A program made the position numbers and the translations under genes. Below the pieces are notes generated by a model. It did not search any database, had not been told where the DNA came from, and saw only the letters and a list, made by a program, of their open reading frames with translations. From assembly GCA_019455105.1 (NCBI GenBank), contig JACFMZ010000002.1:1-51505 (forward strand): a stretch of 51,505 nt of DNA, in the 5' to 3' direction. This document shows positions 1-7,551 of the stretch, in pieces. Numbering within the stretch: the stretch's first letter is position 1; every line of letters starts with the position of its first letter. The DNA is from Bacteroidota bacterium. Lineage in GTDB: Bacteria > Bacteroidota > Ignavibacteria > UBA10030 > UBA8401.

Positions 1-1735
1 GGTCTGCCGCTTCTTTATACTGTTCGCCGGAAAGATGAAGAATTGAACAGAGCGCGGAAAATTTATACAATCCTTCCGCACAAACAGCGGCAGTGTAAGC
101 AAATTGTTTTCCGGGAAGATGCCGCTCCCACGGTCCGGATTCCGCCCGAATTAAATTTACGGAATCAATGCAATGCAGAAGAACATCGGCAATATTCTTT
201 GTCAGCACGGATTTCCATTGCAGCGCAAACGCCGTATCGTTGCTTGTGCGGATATAATCGGAAAAGGCGGTGAGAAAGAGACCGAAGCCGTCAATTTCAA
301 TATTCGGGCCGGCGTCGTTGAAATCAGATTCTTCAATGCCCGTTCCGAAATAGCGGCAGACGGAAATTTTGTAATCCATGCCGATACCGTAATCTTTTCC
401 ATCGGTAAAAATAAAATTTTTATAGCGATTGGCTTTTGCCTGAAGCATAAACTGCAGTCCGTTTTTTGCTTCGCTCCATAAACCCAGTTCGGTAAGCGCG
501 CGTACGGCGTATGAACCATCGCGCACCCAGGCAATATTCCAGGAACCGGGCGGAAGCGAAGCAAGAAGCTGTCCGCGGGCGCCGGGAAAAATTTCCGATT
601 GACCCACCTGCGACATTTTCAAAACGGCAATGGACTGCTCAACGGTCTTCCGTTCGGAAGGGGATAAAGAGTTCGGAAGCGCGCAGGAGGCAAAAATATT
701 TTTCATGTAACGGCGCTCTTCATCAACCAGCGAAACGGCGGAAGCAGTAATTCTCTTTTCGGCGGCGGCAACGGCATTAATGTTATTGTGCAGGGAATCG
801 ACAAACGAAAAGAGAAAATATTTTTCCGCATCGCCGTTCTTTTCTCTTATGAAATTCGTTGAAAGTAAAAGCCCCGCGGCATTTTCCGATGAGAACGTAA
901 CGGCGTTGATATATTTTTTTTCTCCGCGAAGAACAGCGTAAAATATTTTTTCATCAGCAGTGAACGGCGCAAAATAAGAAATGGAAAAGTTGTTGTAATC
1001 CGCGCGAATAATATGCGTCTGCTCGTCGTAGCCGATACGAACCGGCTTTTCCTGAATATTTGGGCGAATGTTTAATGCAAAGGGGCGGACAGCGTGCGAC
1101 GAATCATACGCCTGAAATATATGCGGCAGCAACGATTCAATGCAGTTCCTTTTCTCGTCGTAAACGGCGGCAATCAATCCATTGCTTGTTGTTAATTTGT
1201 AGTATGATTTTTTCGGCGCCGGACCGAGATTAAGTTCTTTTTCAACTTCCTCTTTTGTAAACAACCCTGTCAGTCCGCCGATTATTCCGCCGGGTCCGCC
1301 GCCGTCGTACACCCGCACGGCAAGAATATTTTCTTCTTTCAAAAGATCGGCAGGAATTTTATACGCCCGCTGCACATTCCATGCGGATTCGACGGCGGGA
1401 GGAAATTTTCCGGTAGAGCCGATGCGGATGCCGTTCAGAAATGTTTCGTCAACATCATCAACTTTTCCAACGAATAGATATAATTCCGTGGTGAGATATT
1501 TTTTGGGAACGGTAAACCGAACGCGGTACCATGCGTATCCGTCGTAATTGGAAAATCCCTGCGTTTCCCATTGGCTCGGAACGGTAATTTTTTTCCATTG
1601 AGCATCATCGAATTCCGGATTTTTATATTGAAGGCTGTCTCCCGCATGTATTTTCCAAACAGAAGGAAGTTCAACAGTCTGCGCCTGAAGCGAAAGCGAA
1701 AAAAGAAGAAGAAAGAAAATTGTGCGGTAGTTCAT
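1..1735 (-). CDS. Secreted GH15-like glycosidase with N-terminal sugar-binding domain (partial)
   Basis: The reading frame is open from the ATG at 1735 to the left edge (578 codons seen; the C-terminus lies outside the window). The protein begins with a signal peptide (NYRTIFFLLLFSLSLQAQ). Residues about 25-170 look like the jelly-roll domain found at the front of GH2-type enzymes (SVWKIHAGDS, WYRVRFTVP, FLNGIRIG, LAVRVYDGGGPGG). From about residue 370 an alpha-helical catalytic region resembles glucoamylase/trehalase family GH15: WVRDGSYAVRALTELG near residue 400 matches the family's substrate-binding WLRDASY-type motif, and GPWERH lies near residue 533. It probably hydrolyses glucosidic bonds in the periplasm or outside the cell. 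The start is 5 bases after the hydrolase stop, so the two genes are probably co-transcribed. The substrate cannot be read from the sequence. Confidence 0.72.
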   Translation of the reverse strand, partial: MNYRTIFFLLLFSLSLQAQTVELPSVWKIHAGDSLQYKNPEFDDAQWKKITVPSQWETQGFSNYDGYAWYRVRFTVPKKYLTTELYLFVGKVDDVDETFLNGIRIGSTGKFPPAVESAWNVQRAYKIPADLLKEENILAVRVYDGGGPGGIIGGLTGLFTKEEVEKELNLGPAPKKSYYKLTTSNGLIAAVYDEKRNCIESLLPHIFQAYDSSHAVRPFALNIRPNIQEKPVRIGYDEQTHIIRADYNNFSISYFAPFTADEKIFYAVLRGEKKYINAVTFSSENAAGLLLSTNFIREKNGDAEKYFLFSFVDSLHNNINAVAAAEKRITASAVSLVDEERRYMKNIFASCALPNSLSPSERKTVEQSIAVLKMSQVGQSEIFPGARGQLLASLPPGSWNIAWVRDGSYAVRALTELGLWSEAKNGLQFMLQAKANRYKNFIFTDGKDYGIGMDYKISVCRYFGTGIEESDFNDAGPNIEIDGFGLFLTAFSDYIRTSNDTAFALQWKSVLTKNIADVLLHCIDSVNLIRAESGPWERHLPGKQFAYTAAVCAEGLYKFSALCSILHLSGEQYKEAAD

Positions 1736-1740
1736 ACGAA

Positions 1741-2583
1741 TTATGATTGAAGAAAGGTTGTTACGCGTTGAAAAAAAACTTTCGGCTCATCCAGCCACGG
1801 AAAATGTCCGGAATGTTCCATCATTACCAGCTGTGCATGGGGAATTTCTTTTGCCATACGCTCGCTCCACGAAGGAGAAACGTGAACATCATGCGCACCG
1901 CCGATGATGAGAGCAGGAACGGAAATTTCCGGCAGGCGATCGGTTACGTTATACCGCGCCAATTCGTTCATAACAAAATATTGATTGCGTTTCGGATCGA
2001 AATCCGTGTGAGAAAAAATGTCATCAATAATTTTTCTTCCTTCCGCCGTCTGCACATCGTACGCATAAATTGCGCGATTGAATTTTTTTACGCGCTCATC
2101 GTGCGGAAGCGAGCGGATTTCTTTGGAAAGCGCATCATATTGCGGAAAGAGCGGATGCGCGGGATCGCGGAATGTTCCTTTGTGAAAACGTCCCGTCGGC
2201 GCCGAGCAGACAACCACTAATTTTTTTACGAACGGCTGATGGGCAAGCGTATATTCCAGCGCCGTCCATCCGCCGGCGGACTGCCCCAGCACATTCCATT
2301 GGTTGATGTTCAGATGAAGGCGAAGCGCTTCGATATCATTAACGAGCGCAGGAATGCCGTAATCGCTCTTTTCTTTCACCGGTCCGGATTTTCCCGTGCC
2401 GCGCGGGTCGAGACGAATAAGCGTAAAATATTTTGCCAGTTCTTCCAGCGCTGTCCAGCGGTGCCCGTCAACGCCCCAGGTGACGGGACAAATAAAAAGC
2501 GGATCGCCGCTGCCGAGAATGGAATAGTGAATTTGTGCTGAATCAATTGAAAGGTGAAATGAGCCGGTAGAAATATTATGCAT
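1741..2583 (-). CDS. Alpha/beta-fold hydrolase
   Basis: This 280-residue protein has the usual order of an alpha/beta hydrolase: an oxyanion-hole region near residues 30-40, RLDPRGTGKS near 57-66, nucleophile elbow GQSAGG with Ser102, acidic residue in IIGGAHDVH near 230, and catalytic His in HSGHFPW near 260. It resembles prolyl iminopeptidase or haloalkane dehalogenase-like members, but the substrate cannot be inferred. There is no signal peptide, so it is probably cytoplasmic. It lies directly upstream of the GH15-like gene on the same strand. A decayed piece of a close paralogue lies at 3905-4093, on the far side of the ATPase gene. Confidence 0.85.
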   Translation of the reverse strand: MHNISTGSFHLSIDSAQIHYSILGSGDPLFICPVTWGVDGHRWTALEELAKYFTLIRLDPRGTGKSGPVKEKSDYGIPALVNDIEALRLHLNINQWNVLGQSAGGWTALEYTLAHQPFVKKLVVVCSAPTGRFHKGTFRDPAHPLFPQYDALSKEIRSLPHDERVKKFNRAIYAYDVQTAEGRKIIDDIFSHTDFDPKRNQYFVMNELARYNVTDRLPEISVPALIIGGAHDVHVSPSWSERMAKEIPHAQLVMMEHSGHFPWLDEPKVFFQRVTTFLQS

Positions 2584-2712
2584 AAGAGAATATCATGAAG
2601 AAAAGTTAGCAATGAGTTTCGGTAACGCTATGCGTCTGTATCAGCATATCCTTTTGAACCTGTACATAATATCATCAAGAATACCTTTTTGTTTTGCTAA
2701 TTTGCGTGCCAT

Positions 2713-3864
2713 TTATACCGCTAATTCCGCCAGCCATTCTCCTGCCTTTGTTATGGAGATTCCGTGTACTGTTTCGTTCTGTCGAAGATTATGTACTAAC
2801 TGCACGGGGGTAACATTTTTAAACCGCTCGGAAAAATACCGCAATGGACGGGAAACATCATTGTCGCTCTGTTTCACCTCAATAAAATGCGTCGGTTCGT
2901 CTTCGTCTACGAGAACAAAATCCACTTCCTTTTTTTCCTTGGTTTTCAGATAATGCAGCGAACTGTTTTTCCCTTCCACATCGTATAAAAAATGCGTGTG
3001 TTTTAGCAGGCAGACGGCGCACATATTTTCCAGTTTTGTTCCGTTATCGCCTTCGATAAAAGCCGTATCGTAAAAATATATTTTTGGTTCTTTCAACAGC
3101 GAACGGGCAATATTTTTATGAAAAGGATAAATCAAAAAAATGATATAGAGACCTTCCAATATCTGAATATATTTTTTAATGGTGTTTGTTGAAACCTGCA
3201 AATCTCCCGCAAGAGCGTTGTACGAAAGAGGAGAACCAACGCGCGAGCGCAGAAGTTGTAACAGCAGTTTCATTGTACGAACCTCATGTATTCTGCTGAA
3301 TTCCACAATATCTTCGCGGATGATATCGGTAAAGTATTGGTTGTGCCACCGTGCAGATTCTGTGCGTGCTTTTTCTTTTTCCATTGTTGTTCCGTTTAAC
3401 AACGGTTCGGGAAATCCTCCGAACGCCGTCAGCAGTTCAACGGCATCATACGCAGAAATATTTTCACTAATAATTTCTTTTACAGAAAAAGGAAGCAGCC
3501 GAAGGTGCGCGTATCTGCCCGCCAGCGAGTCGCCGGTTTGACGGAATGTATCCAACCGCGCGCTTCCGGTTACCAAAATGGATTGATGCCGTTCTTTTGA
3601 GTCGTACACACCCTTTAAATAATTTTTCCAGTTTTTCATTTTATGAATTTCATCAAACACAATCAGGTCGGCATTGTGCGCCCACGACATTTTTTGTATA
3701 AGCGGAACATCGTTAATGTTATCGTAATTTAAATATTGAGGAGTGTGGAATTCTGCCATGACCTGCTTTGCAAGATAGGTTTTGCCTACTTGCCGCGGTC
3801 CGGTAATGAAGACCATTTTCTTATTCAAATCGTCAAGAATTTGCTTAAACAGATATCTTTTCAT
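2713..3864 (-). CDS. ATP-binding protein, AAA_14/DUF4143 family
   Basis: The 383-residue product carries a Walker A motif (GPRQVGKT, residues about 21-28), a Walker B motif (ADLIVFDEIHK, about 65-75) and a sensor-type VTGSARLD. The C-terminal half has the features of DUF4143, including a winged-helix-like stretch (LSYNALAGDLQVSTNTIKKY) and a nuclease-fold-like tail (EVDFVLVDED then HFIEVKQ). Proteins of this family are common, often solitary, and of unknown role; they are frequently transferred. The gene lies between an intact alpha/beta hydrolase gene and a degenerate fragment of a second copy, which suggests it arrived within or next to a duplication. Confidence 0.85.
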   Translation of the reverse strand: MKRYLFKQILDDLNKKMVFITGPRQVGKTYLAKQVMAEFHTPQYLNYDNINDVPLIQKMSWAHNADLIVFDEIHKMKNWKNYLKGVYDSKERHQSILVTGSARLDTFRQTGDSLAGRYAHLRLLPFSVKEIISENISAYDAVELLTAFGGFPEPLLNGTTMEKEKARTESARWHNQYFTDIIREDIVEFSRIHEVRTMKLLLQLLRSRVGSPLSYNALAGDLQVSTNTIKKYIQILEGLYIIFLIYPFHKNIARSLLKEPKIYFYDTAFIEGDNGTKLENMCAVCLLKHTHFLYDVEGKNSSLHYLKTKEKKEVDFVLVDEDEPTHFIEVKQSDNDVSRPLRYFSERFKNVTPVQLVHNLRQNETVHGISITKAGEWLAELAV

Positions 3865-3904
3865 AGTGAAAATATATCAACATATTGCATATTAGTCAAG
3901 ACCA

Positions 3905-4093
3905 TTATGCAATACAGTATCTAATGGGTAACTTCAATCCTTCGGCGGGTAACCGAAATGGTGAAATTATTGGTATTCGCCAAACACCGCACGTAACGGG
4001 ACAAATAAAAAGCGGATCGCCGCTGCCGAGAACCGAACAAAAAACCGATGTTGAATCTGCCGCTAATTGAAATGAATAATTTTTCATACACAA
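3905..4093 (-). pseudogene. 5' remnant of a second alpha/beta hydrolase gene
   Basis: Translated on the minus strand this 62-codon frame contains LGSGDPLFICPVT followed by CGV, almost the same as residues 24-38 of the intact hydrolase encoded at 1741-2583 (LGSGDPLFICPVT then WGV), and the preceding residues are also related (SF.L..DS). At the DNA level, 37 bases at 3996-4032 are identical to 2483-2519. Beyond the GV the similarity stops and the frame ends, so only the start of the gene is left. I read it as a decayed paralogue or a leftover of a local duplication. Confidence 0.7.
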
Positions 4094-4638
4094 ATATAGG
4101 TAATAATTTTGAATGATAATTAAGGAAACATGAATCTCAGTTTTTCAGGATAAATGATGGGACAAGAGCCGATAATGACGATAAAGAAATTTAAAATGTT
4201 TACGAAAAGCATAAAGATTAAAAAGAGCTTCAACAATGTTGCGTTTGAAAAAAATATTTGATAAATACAACCAATTGCCGGATGTGATAAAAAAAGACTA
4301 AGAATATGCAATGGTGAATATTATTAGACGTTATTCATATTTGCCCAAGCGCAGTATAATTACTAGTTAGGCAGCAACAAATCGAGTGTAGCTTTTCTAT
4401 AATCAGTTTTCGTTTTTTCAAAACTCAGCAAGCTTAAAAATTGTCAATCAAGTGAAGTGCTCGCACAAGTAACACAAAAAGCGTGTAACTTGCGCGTAAG
4501 CAGCAAAAAGCCCACGCAACAATGCCGAATGAAAATTTGAGATTTCCTTTATCAAGGAAGTTTTATAGATTTCGGCAGTTCAAAAGTTAAAATAAATCGG
4601 CATCGTTGCTTTGTGTAAGGTTCGAGTTTCAGCTAAAA
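4094..4638. other. Non-coding stretch, left part of repeat-rich region
   Basis: No convincing gene is present. A 63-codon hydrophobic frame on the minus strand (4120-4311) has no ribosome-binding site and low-complexity membrane-like content, so it is not called. GTTAGGCAGCAA at 4366-4377 is the exact inverted partner of TTGCTGCCTAAC at 4665-4676, and together they bracket about 290 bases without an ORF. Confidence 0.5.
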
Positions 4639-4866
4639 AAATAAACAGTCAGCAAAATTCACAATTGCTGCCTAACCCGCGCATCAAACTGACCACACAA
4701 CCGCTGGCGCTCTTGAAAACTCGAAAGTTGTATCTTCAATTTACAGTTTATGATACGAAAGCTGAGTTTAAATTTAACAAACATTTTCCATCACACTACA
4801 ACGTTGGGTGGCAGCTCCCGAAGGGATGCCTTCGGCATTAGCCGCGGTCCGTTAGGGCGCACGAAT
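4639..4866. repeat. Repeat A, copy 1 (attC-like mosaic unit)
   Basis: About 228 bases are shared with 5481-5706 at roughly 85-90% identity by eye. The unit contains the core GCCTAAC (4670-4676), an inner arm CCACACAAC (4693-4701) that nearly pairs with GTTGGGTGG (4803-4811), a small hairpin CCGAAGG/CCTTCGG (4818-4835), and ends with GTTAGGG (4851-4857). The outer cores resemble the RYYYAAC and GTTRRRY boxes of integron attC sites. The length (about 185 bases from core to core) is longer than usual, and the last base of the right core does not fit. Confidence 0.75.
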
Positions 4867-4908
4867 AAATGTCGTGCATTATTAATCATCTAAATAAAGG
4901 GAGTCATA

Positions 4909-5388
4909 ATGAAAACCAAACTAATCACAGCGTCTGCAATTGCTATCGTATTTTCTATTCTCTTCTGGGGATGCGCTACGATAATGCATGGATCGAGTCA
5001 GAAAGTTGGCATTTCAAGTTCACCAACAGGAGCTAAGGTAACGGTTGATGGTAAAATATTAGGTGATGCACCATTATTCGCTAATCTTGGTCGTGGGGAT
5101 GAACATATTATAACTCTCGAACTGCCTGGTTATCAGAAATCACAGTTTACAATAACAAAAAGTGTGAGCGGTTGGGTTTGGGGCAATATTATTTTTGGTG
5201 GTCTTATCGGTCTTGCGATAGATGCTGTTTCTGGTGGATTATATGATTTGTCGCCGGAACAAATTAACGCTGAATTAAAGAAAGATGGTATTACTGCAAT
5301 ACAACAAAAGGATGGCGTATATATTTTGTCAGTAATGTCTCCCAATCCGAATTGGAAAAAAATTGGCAATTTAAATCCAGTTCAATAA
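4909..5388 (+). CDS. PEGA-domain lipoprotein
   Basis: The 159-residue protein starts with a lipoprotein signal (MKTKLITASAIAIVFSILFWG, Cys22), followed by a PEGA-type beta repeat (VGISSSPTGAKVTVDGKILG, then LPGYQ, residues about 33-85) and a glycine-rich hydrophobic stretch (GNIIFGGLIGLAIDAVSGG, about 93-110). PEGA domains occur in surface and periplasmic proteins of unknown binding role. A clear ribosome-binding site (AAAGGGAG) precedes the ATG. The gene is alone, lying between inverted GTTAGGGCGCACGA (4851-4864) and TCGTGCAGGCTAAC (5393-5406) and between two copies of repeat A. This suggests it was acquired as a mobile cassette. Confidence 0.8.
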   Translation: MKTKLITASAIAIVFSILFWGCATIMHGSSQKVGISSSPTGAKVTVDGKILGDAPLFANLGRGDEHIITLELPGYQKSQFTITKSVSGWVWGNIIFGGLIGLAIDAVSGGLYDLSPEQINAELKKDGITAIQQKDGVYILSVMSPNPNWKKIGNLNPVQ

Positions 5389-5401
5389 GTGATCGTGCAG
5401 G

Positions 5402-5469
5402 CTAACCTCTTTACTAAGTAAAAAGTCAAGCGAAAAAAATAAAAAATAAATCCCTGCTCGAACCGGAGA
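5402..5469. repeat. Repeat B, copy 1
   Basis: These 68 bases are identical to 6382-6449. The repeat begins with CTAACC directly after the lipoprotein insert, is A-rich, and ends with CTCGAACCGGAGA. In this copy it runs into repeat A copy 2 through a short linker, so the B-A pair fills the gap between two inserted genes. Confidence 0.85.
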
Positions 5470-5480
5470 GAAAAAACAGT

Positions 5481-5706
5481 AAATAAATAGTCAGTAAAAT
5501 TCACAATTGCTGCCTAACCAGCGCATCAAACTGACCACGCAACCGCTTGCGCTCTTGAAACTCGAAAGTTGAGCAGTCAATTTACAGTTTATGATACGAA
5601 AGCTGATTTTACATTTAACAAACAATTTCTATCGCGCTACAACGTTGCGTGGCAGCTCCCGAAGGGATGCCTTCGGCATTAGCCGCGTTCCGTTAGAACG
5701 TACGAA
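5481..5706. repeat. Repeat A, copy 2 (attC-like mosaic unit)
   Basis: This is the second copy of the 4639-4866 unit. It has the core GCCTAAC (5512-5518), a perfect inner inverted pair CCACGCAAC (5535-5543) and GTTGCGTGG (5644-5652), a hairpin CCGAAGG/CCTTCGG (5659-5676), and the end core GTTAGAA (5692-5698). The arms differ between copies, and pairing is perfect here but has one mismatch in copy 1. That fits a structure-bearing element, though chance cannot be excluded. Confidence 0.75.
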
Positions 5707-5740
5707 CAAGCATAGATAATTTTGTAAAAGTATCTTGAGA

Positions 5741-6046
5741 TTAAATTAGATGGTCGAGATTTCTAGAGGCGTGAATTACCCCGATGGATTTGAATTACTT
5801 TATCGTGGATTATATAGAAAACAAGGTAAGAGTCGAGGATCAATACTCGGTACCCATATTCTCTCAGTTTGGGATGTCGAGGAACTCTACCTAGCGAGAT
5901 TCTTGAGAAAGTGCACCGATGCGTTTATCAATTTTATTAATAAACGCCAATGCCCGAGCAGGACTATCTTTGGCAATCCAATCGAAGATATTATTAAGAT
6001 CTTCTTGAGCAATAGGAAGATAGCGTATTACAAACTGTTTAGGCAT
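5741..6046 (-). pseudogene. ParE/RelE-type toxin gene broken by two single-base indels
   Basis: From the ATG at 6046 the frame reads as a ParE-family toxin (MPKQFVIRYLPIAQEDLNNI, then FDWIAKDSPARALAFINKID) and stops at TAG (5891-5893) after 51 codons. The expected rest is present in another frame: GRVPRHPKLREYGYRVLILD then SYLVFYIIHDKVIQIHR. It returns to the first register for VIHASRNLDHLI and a TAA at 5741-5743. One lost base near 5893-5894 and one extra G in the run at 5779-5782 explain both shifts. The ATG overlaps the antitoxin stop by 8 bases, as expected for a toxin-antitoxin operon. Either the toxin is inactivated or the assembly has errors. Confidence 0.82.
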
Positions 6047-6305
6047 GGGCTCGACGTCGCAACGAAGCAATCATTTGGGCATGAGTTATTCCCTTTTTAC
6101 CGGCGGCAGATTGAGATTGTGCAACGCCCAACTGTTCGAAAAGCTCGGATTGTGCTTTTAGTCTTTCGTAGTGATCGATAGTCATAATGACCATGTCACC
6201 TTCGCCATTCTTGGTAAGGTAAATGGGTTCATCTTTTTCACGGGCAAGGGTGGTTATTTCGCGAGTACGGTTTCGCATACTCGAGATGGATTTAATAATT
6301 GGCAT
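6039..6305 (-). CDS. Phd/YefM-family antitoxin
   Basis: The 88-residue protein has the hallmarks of a Phd/YefM antitoxin: an N-terminal SISSMRNRTREIT segment that forms the DNA-binding dimer, the central EPIYLTKNGEGDMVIMTIDH signature, and a C-terminal toxin-binding tail (LGVAQSQSAAGKKGIT). It would neutralise the ParE-type toxin encoded just downstream with an 8-base overlap and repress its own promoter. A perfect dyad TTAGTACTAA lies 31 bases upstream of the start. The antitoxin frame is intact although the toxin is broken. The module sits as an insert between GTTAGAACGTACG (5692-5704) and CGTGCGCCCTAAC (6374-6386), opposite in strand to the neighbouring lipoprotein gene. Confidence 0.88.
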   Translation of the reverse strand: MPIIKSISSMRNRTREITTLAREKDEPIYLTKNGEGDMVIMTIDHYERLKAQSELFEQLGVAQSQSAAGKKGITHAQMIASLRRRAHA

Positions 6306-6335
6306 GGTGTTATTCCAGTTAATTGTTGATATAAA

Positions 6336-6345
6336 TTAGTACTAA
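6336..6345. promoter_or_regulatory. Possible operator of the toxin-antitoxin operon
   Basis: The perfect 10-base palindrome TTAGTACTAA is located 31-40 bases upstream of the antitoxin start in an AT-rich region. Phd/YefM proteins bind short palindromes over their own promoter, so this is a plausible binding site. The assignment is by position only. Confidence 0.4.
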
Positions 6346-6381
6346 ATAGTGATAAAATCAAGTACGTCAACCGCGTGCGCC

Positions 6382-6449
6382 CTAACCTCTTTACTAAGTA
6401 AAAAGTCAAGCGAAAAAAATAAAAAATAAATCCCTGCTCGAACCGGAGA
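6382..6449. repeat. Repeat B, copy 2
   Basis: This copy is identical over 68 bases to 5402-5469 and begins directly after the CGTGCGCC end of the toxin-antitoxin insert. Here it is not followed by repeat A; the sequence diverges after CCGGAGA. The perfect conservation of a non-coding A-rich block indicates recent duplication or active homogenisation. Confidence 0.85.
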
Positions 6450-6565
6450 AAGAAAAATAGCAAGCAAACAATATCAAACGTTAAAAAATCAATAAAGCTT
6501 AATCTTGCCTCAATAATTCGAGCTGCAAGTTAAATAAAACACCTCCATAAAAATAAATCCATTTC

Positions 6566-6675
6566 CTTTTCTCTTGAGCATAATTTTTAATTTTATGTTC
6601 TCATTCCTAAAATTTGCTATATTCAAATCGTAACTATTTGCGCGTTAATTTTGTGAGCGTATAGCATGTCTCAAC
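6566..6675. repeat. Repeat C, copy 1 (leader of the ORF6N gene)
   Basis: About 110 bases upstream of and into the ORF6N gene recur at 7357-7468 with a moderate number of differences. The repeat covers the whole leader (TTTTCTCTTGAGCATAAT onward) and the first codons (TGTCTCAAC). Confidence 0.8.
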
Positions 6676-7169
6676 TTATTCCTTCTGAAGTTATAGAGCA
6701 ACGAATTTTACTTATTCGTGAGCAAAAAGTTCTATTAAGCACAACATTGGCAGAATTGTATAATGTTGAACCAAGAGTGTTAATGCAGGCGGTAAAACGA
6801 AACAGTAAAAGGTTTCCAGGCGATTTTAGGTTTCAATTAACACCGGAAGAATTTAACAATTTGAAATCACAATTTGTGATATCAAAAAGAGGGGGAATTC
6901 GCAAATTACCGTATGCCTTTACCGAACAAGGCGTTGCAATGCTTTCATCGGTATTGCATAGCAATCGTGCAATTGAAGTGAATATTGCCATTATGCGCGC
7001 GTTTGTAAAATTACGCGAAATACTTTCTACGCATAAAGACCTTGTAAAAAAGTTGGAAGATTTAGAACGTAAATTTGAATCTCACGATAAACATATTAAA
7101 ATTGTGTTTGATGCACTTCCCCAGCTAATGGCTGAACCGAAAAAGAAAAAATACAACGTTGGCTTTTAA
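6666..7169 (+). CDS. ORF6N-domain DNA-binding protein
   Basis: The 167-residue protein matches the ORF6N family: IEQRILLIREQKVLLSTTLA, then ELYNVEPRVLMQAVKRN, RFPGDFRFQLT, SQFVISKRGGIRKLPYAFTE, QGVAMLSSVLHS and AIMRAFVKLRE (domain about residues 8-115), with a charged coiled tail (LVKKLEDLERKFESHDKHI). ORF6N domains come from phage regulators and are abundant, often solitary, in Bacteroidota genomes; the regulated target is unknown. The gene is flanked by a direct repeat that includes its own leader, which suggests a tandem duplication or a mobile unit. Confidence 0.85.
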   Translation: MSQLIPSEVIEQRILLIREQKVLLSTTLAELYNVEPRVLMQAVKRNSKRFPGDFRFQLTPEEFNNLKSQFVISKRGGIRKLPYAFTEQGVAMLSSVLHSNRAIEVNIAIMRAFVKLREILSTHKDLVKKLEDLERKFESHDKHIKIVFDALPQLMAEPKKKKYNVGF

Positions 7170-7356
7170 TATCGTGAACACACTTCTCACAACTTCGCCG
7201 GCAACTGCCGCCGATTTTATTTTTCCTCTCGTTCCTAACATCTTGTAGGGAACGGAATAAGTAAGAAGCTCCGCTTCGCCGACAACTAACAACACCTGCC
7301 GAGTAAGCAATAACACGCACACGATATAAAATTTATAATACAGGTCAACCTCATTC
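7170..7356. other. Non-coding region after the ORF6N gene, with a hairpin
   Basis: No gene is seen. CGTTCC (7230-7235) and GGAACG (7249-7254) can form a stem that extends slightly with a bulge. It lacks a T-run on the plus side, so it is only a weak terminator candidate. Confidence 0.35.
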
Positions 7357-7468
7357 CCTTTTTCTCTTGAGCATAATTTTAAATTTTATGTTCTCATCCC
7401 TAAAATTTACTATATTCAAGTCGTAACAATCTTCGCGTCAATTTTGTAAAACTATTGTTTGTCTCAAC
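7357..7468. repeat. Repeat C, copy 2 (orphan leader)
   Basis: This is the second copy of the ORF6N leader, again ending with TGTCTCAAC, but no ORF6N coding sequence follows. It is therefore either the 5' stub of a lost second ORF6N gene or the right-hand repeat of an inserted unit. Confidence 0.75.
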
Positions 7469-7551
7469 CCGAGTAGATATTATTCATTTGCGGGTAAAAG
7501 ATTTTAATACCCGGTGTTATGCAAAAGAGTAAAAACAGTTCGACGCGGCGC

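Noticed and set aside
4120-4311. Hydrophobic 63-codon minus-strand frame
   Set aside because: No ribosome-binding site, atypical composition in an AT-rich non-coding area, and no recognisable relatives.
4611-4841. Plus-strand 76-codon frame across repeat A
   Set aside because: It lies in repeated non-coding sequence and is broken in the second copy.
5402-5469. Resemblance of CTCGAACCGGAG in repeat B to a tRNA T-arm (GGTTCGAG on the minus strand)
   Set aside because: The flanking bases do not form the five-base T stem, and no anticodon or acceptor arm is nearby, so it is not a tRNA or a clear tRNA fragment.
5750-6181. Plus-strand 143-codon open frame
   Set aside because: It is antisense to the toxin-antitoxin pair, whose minus-strand frames show clear ParE and Phd motifs.
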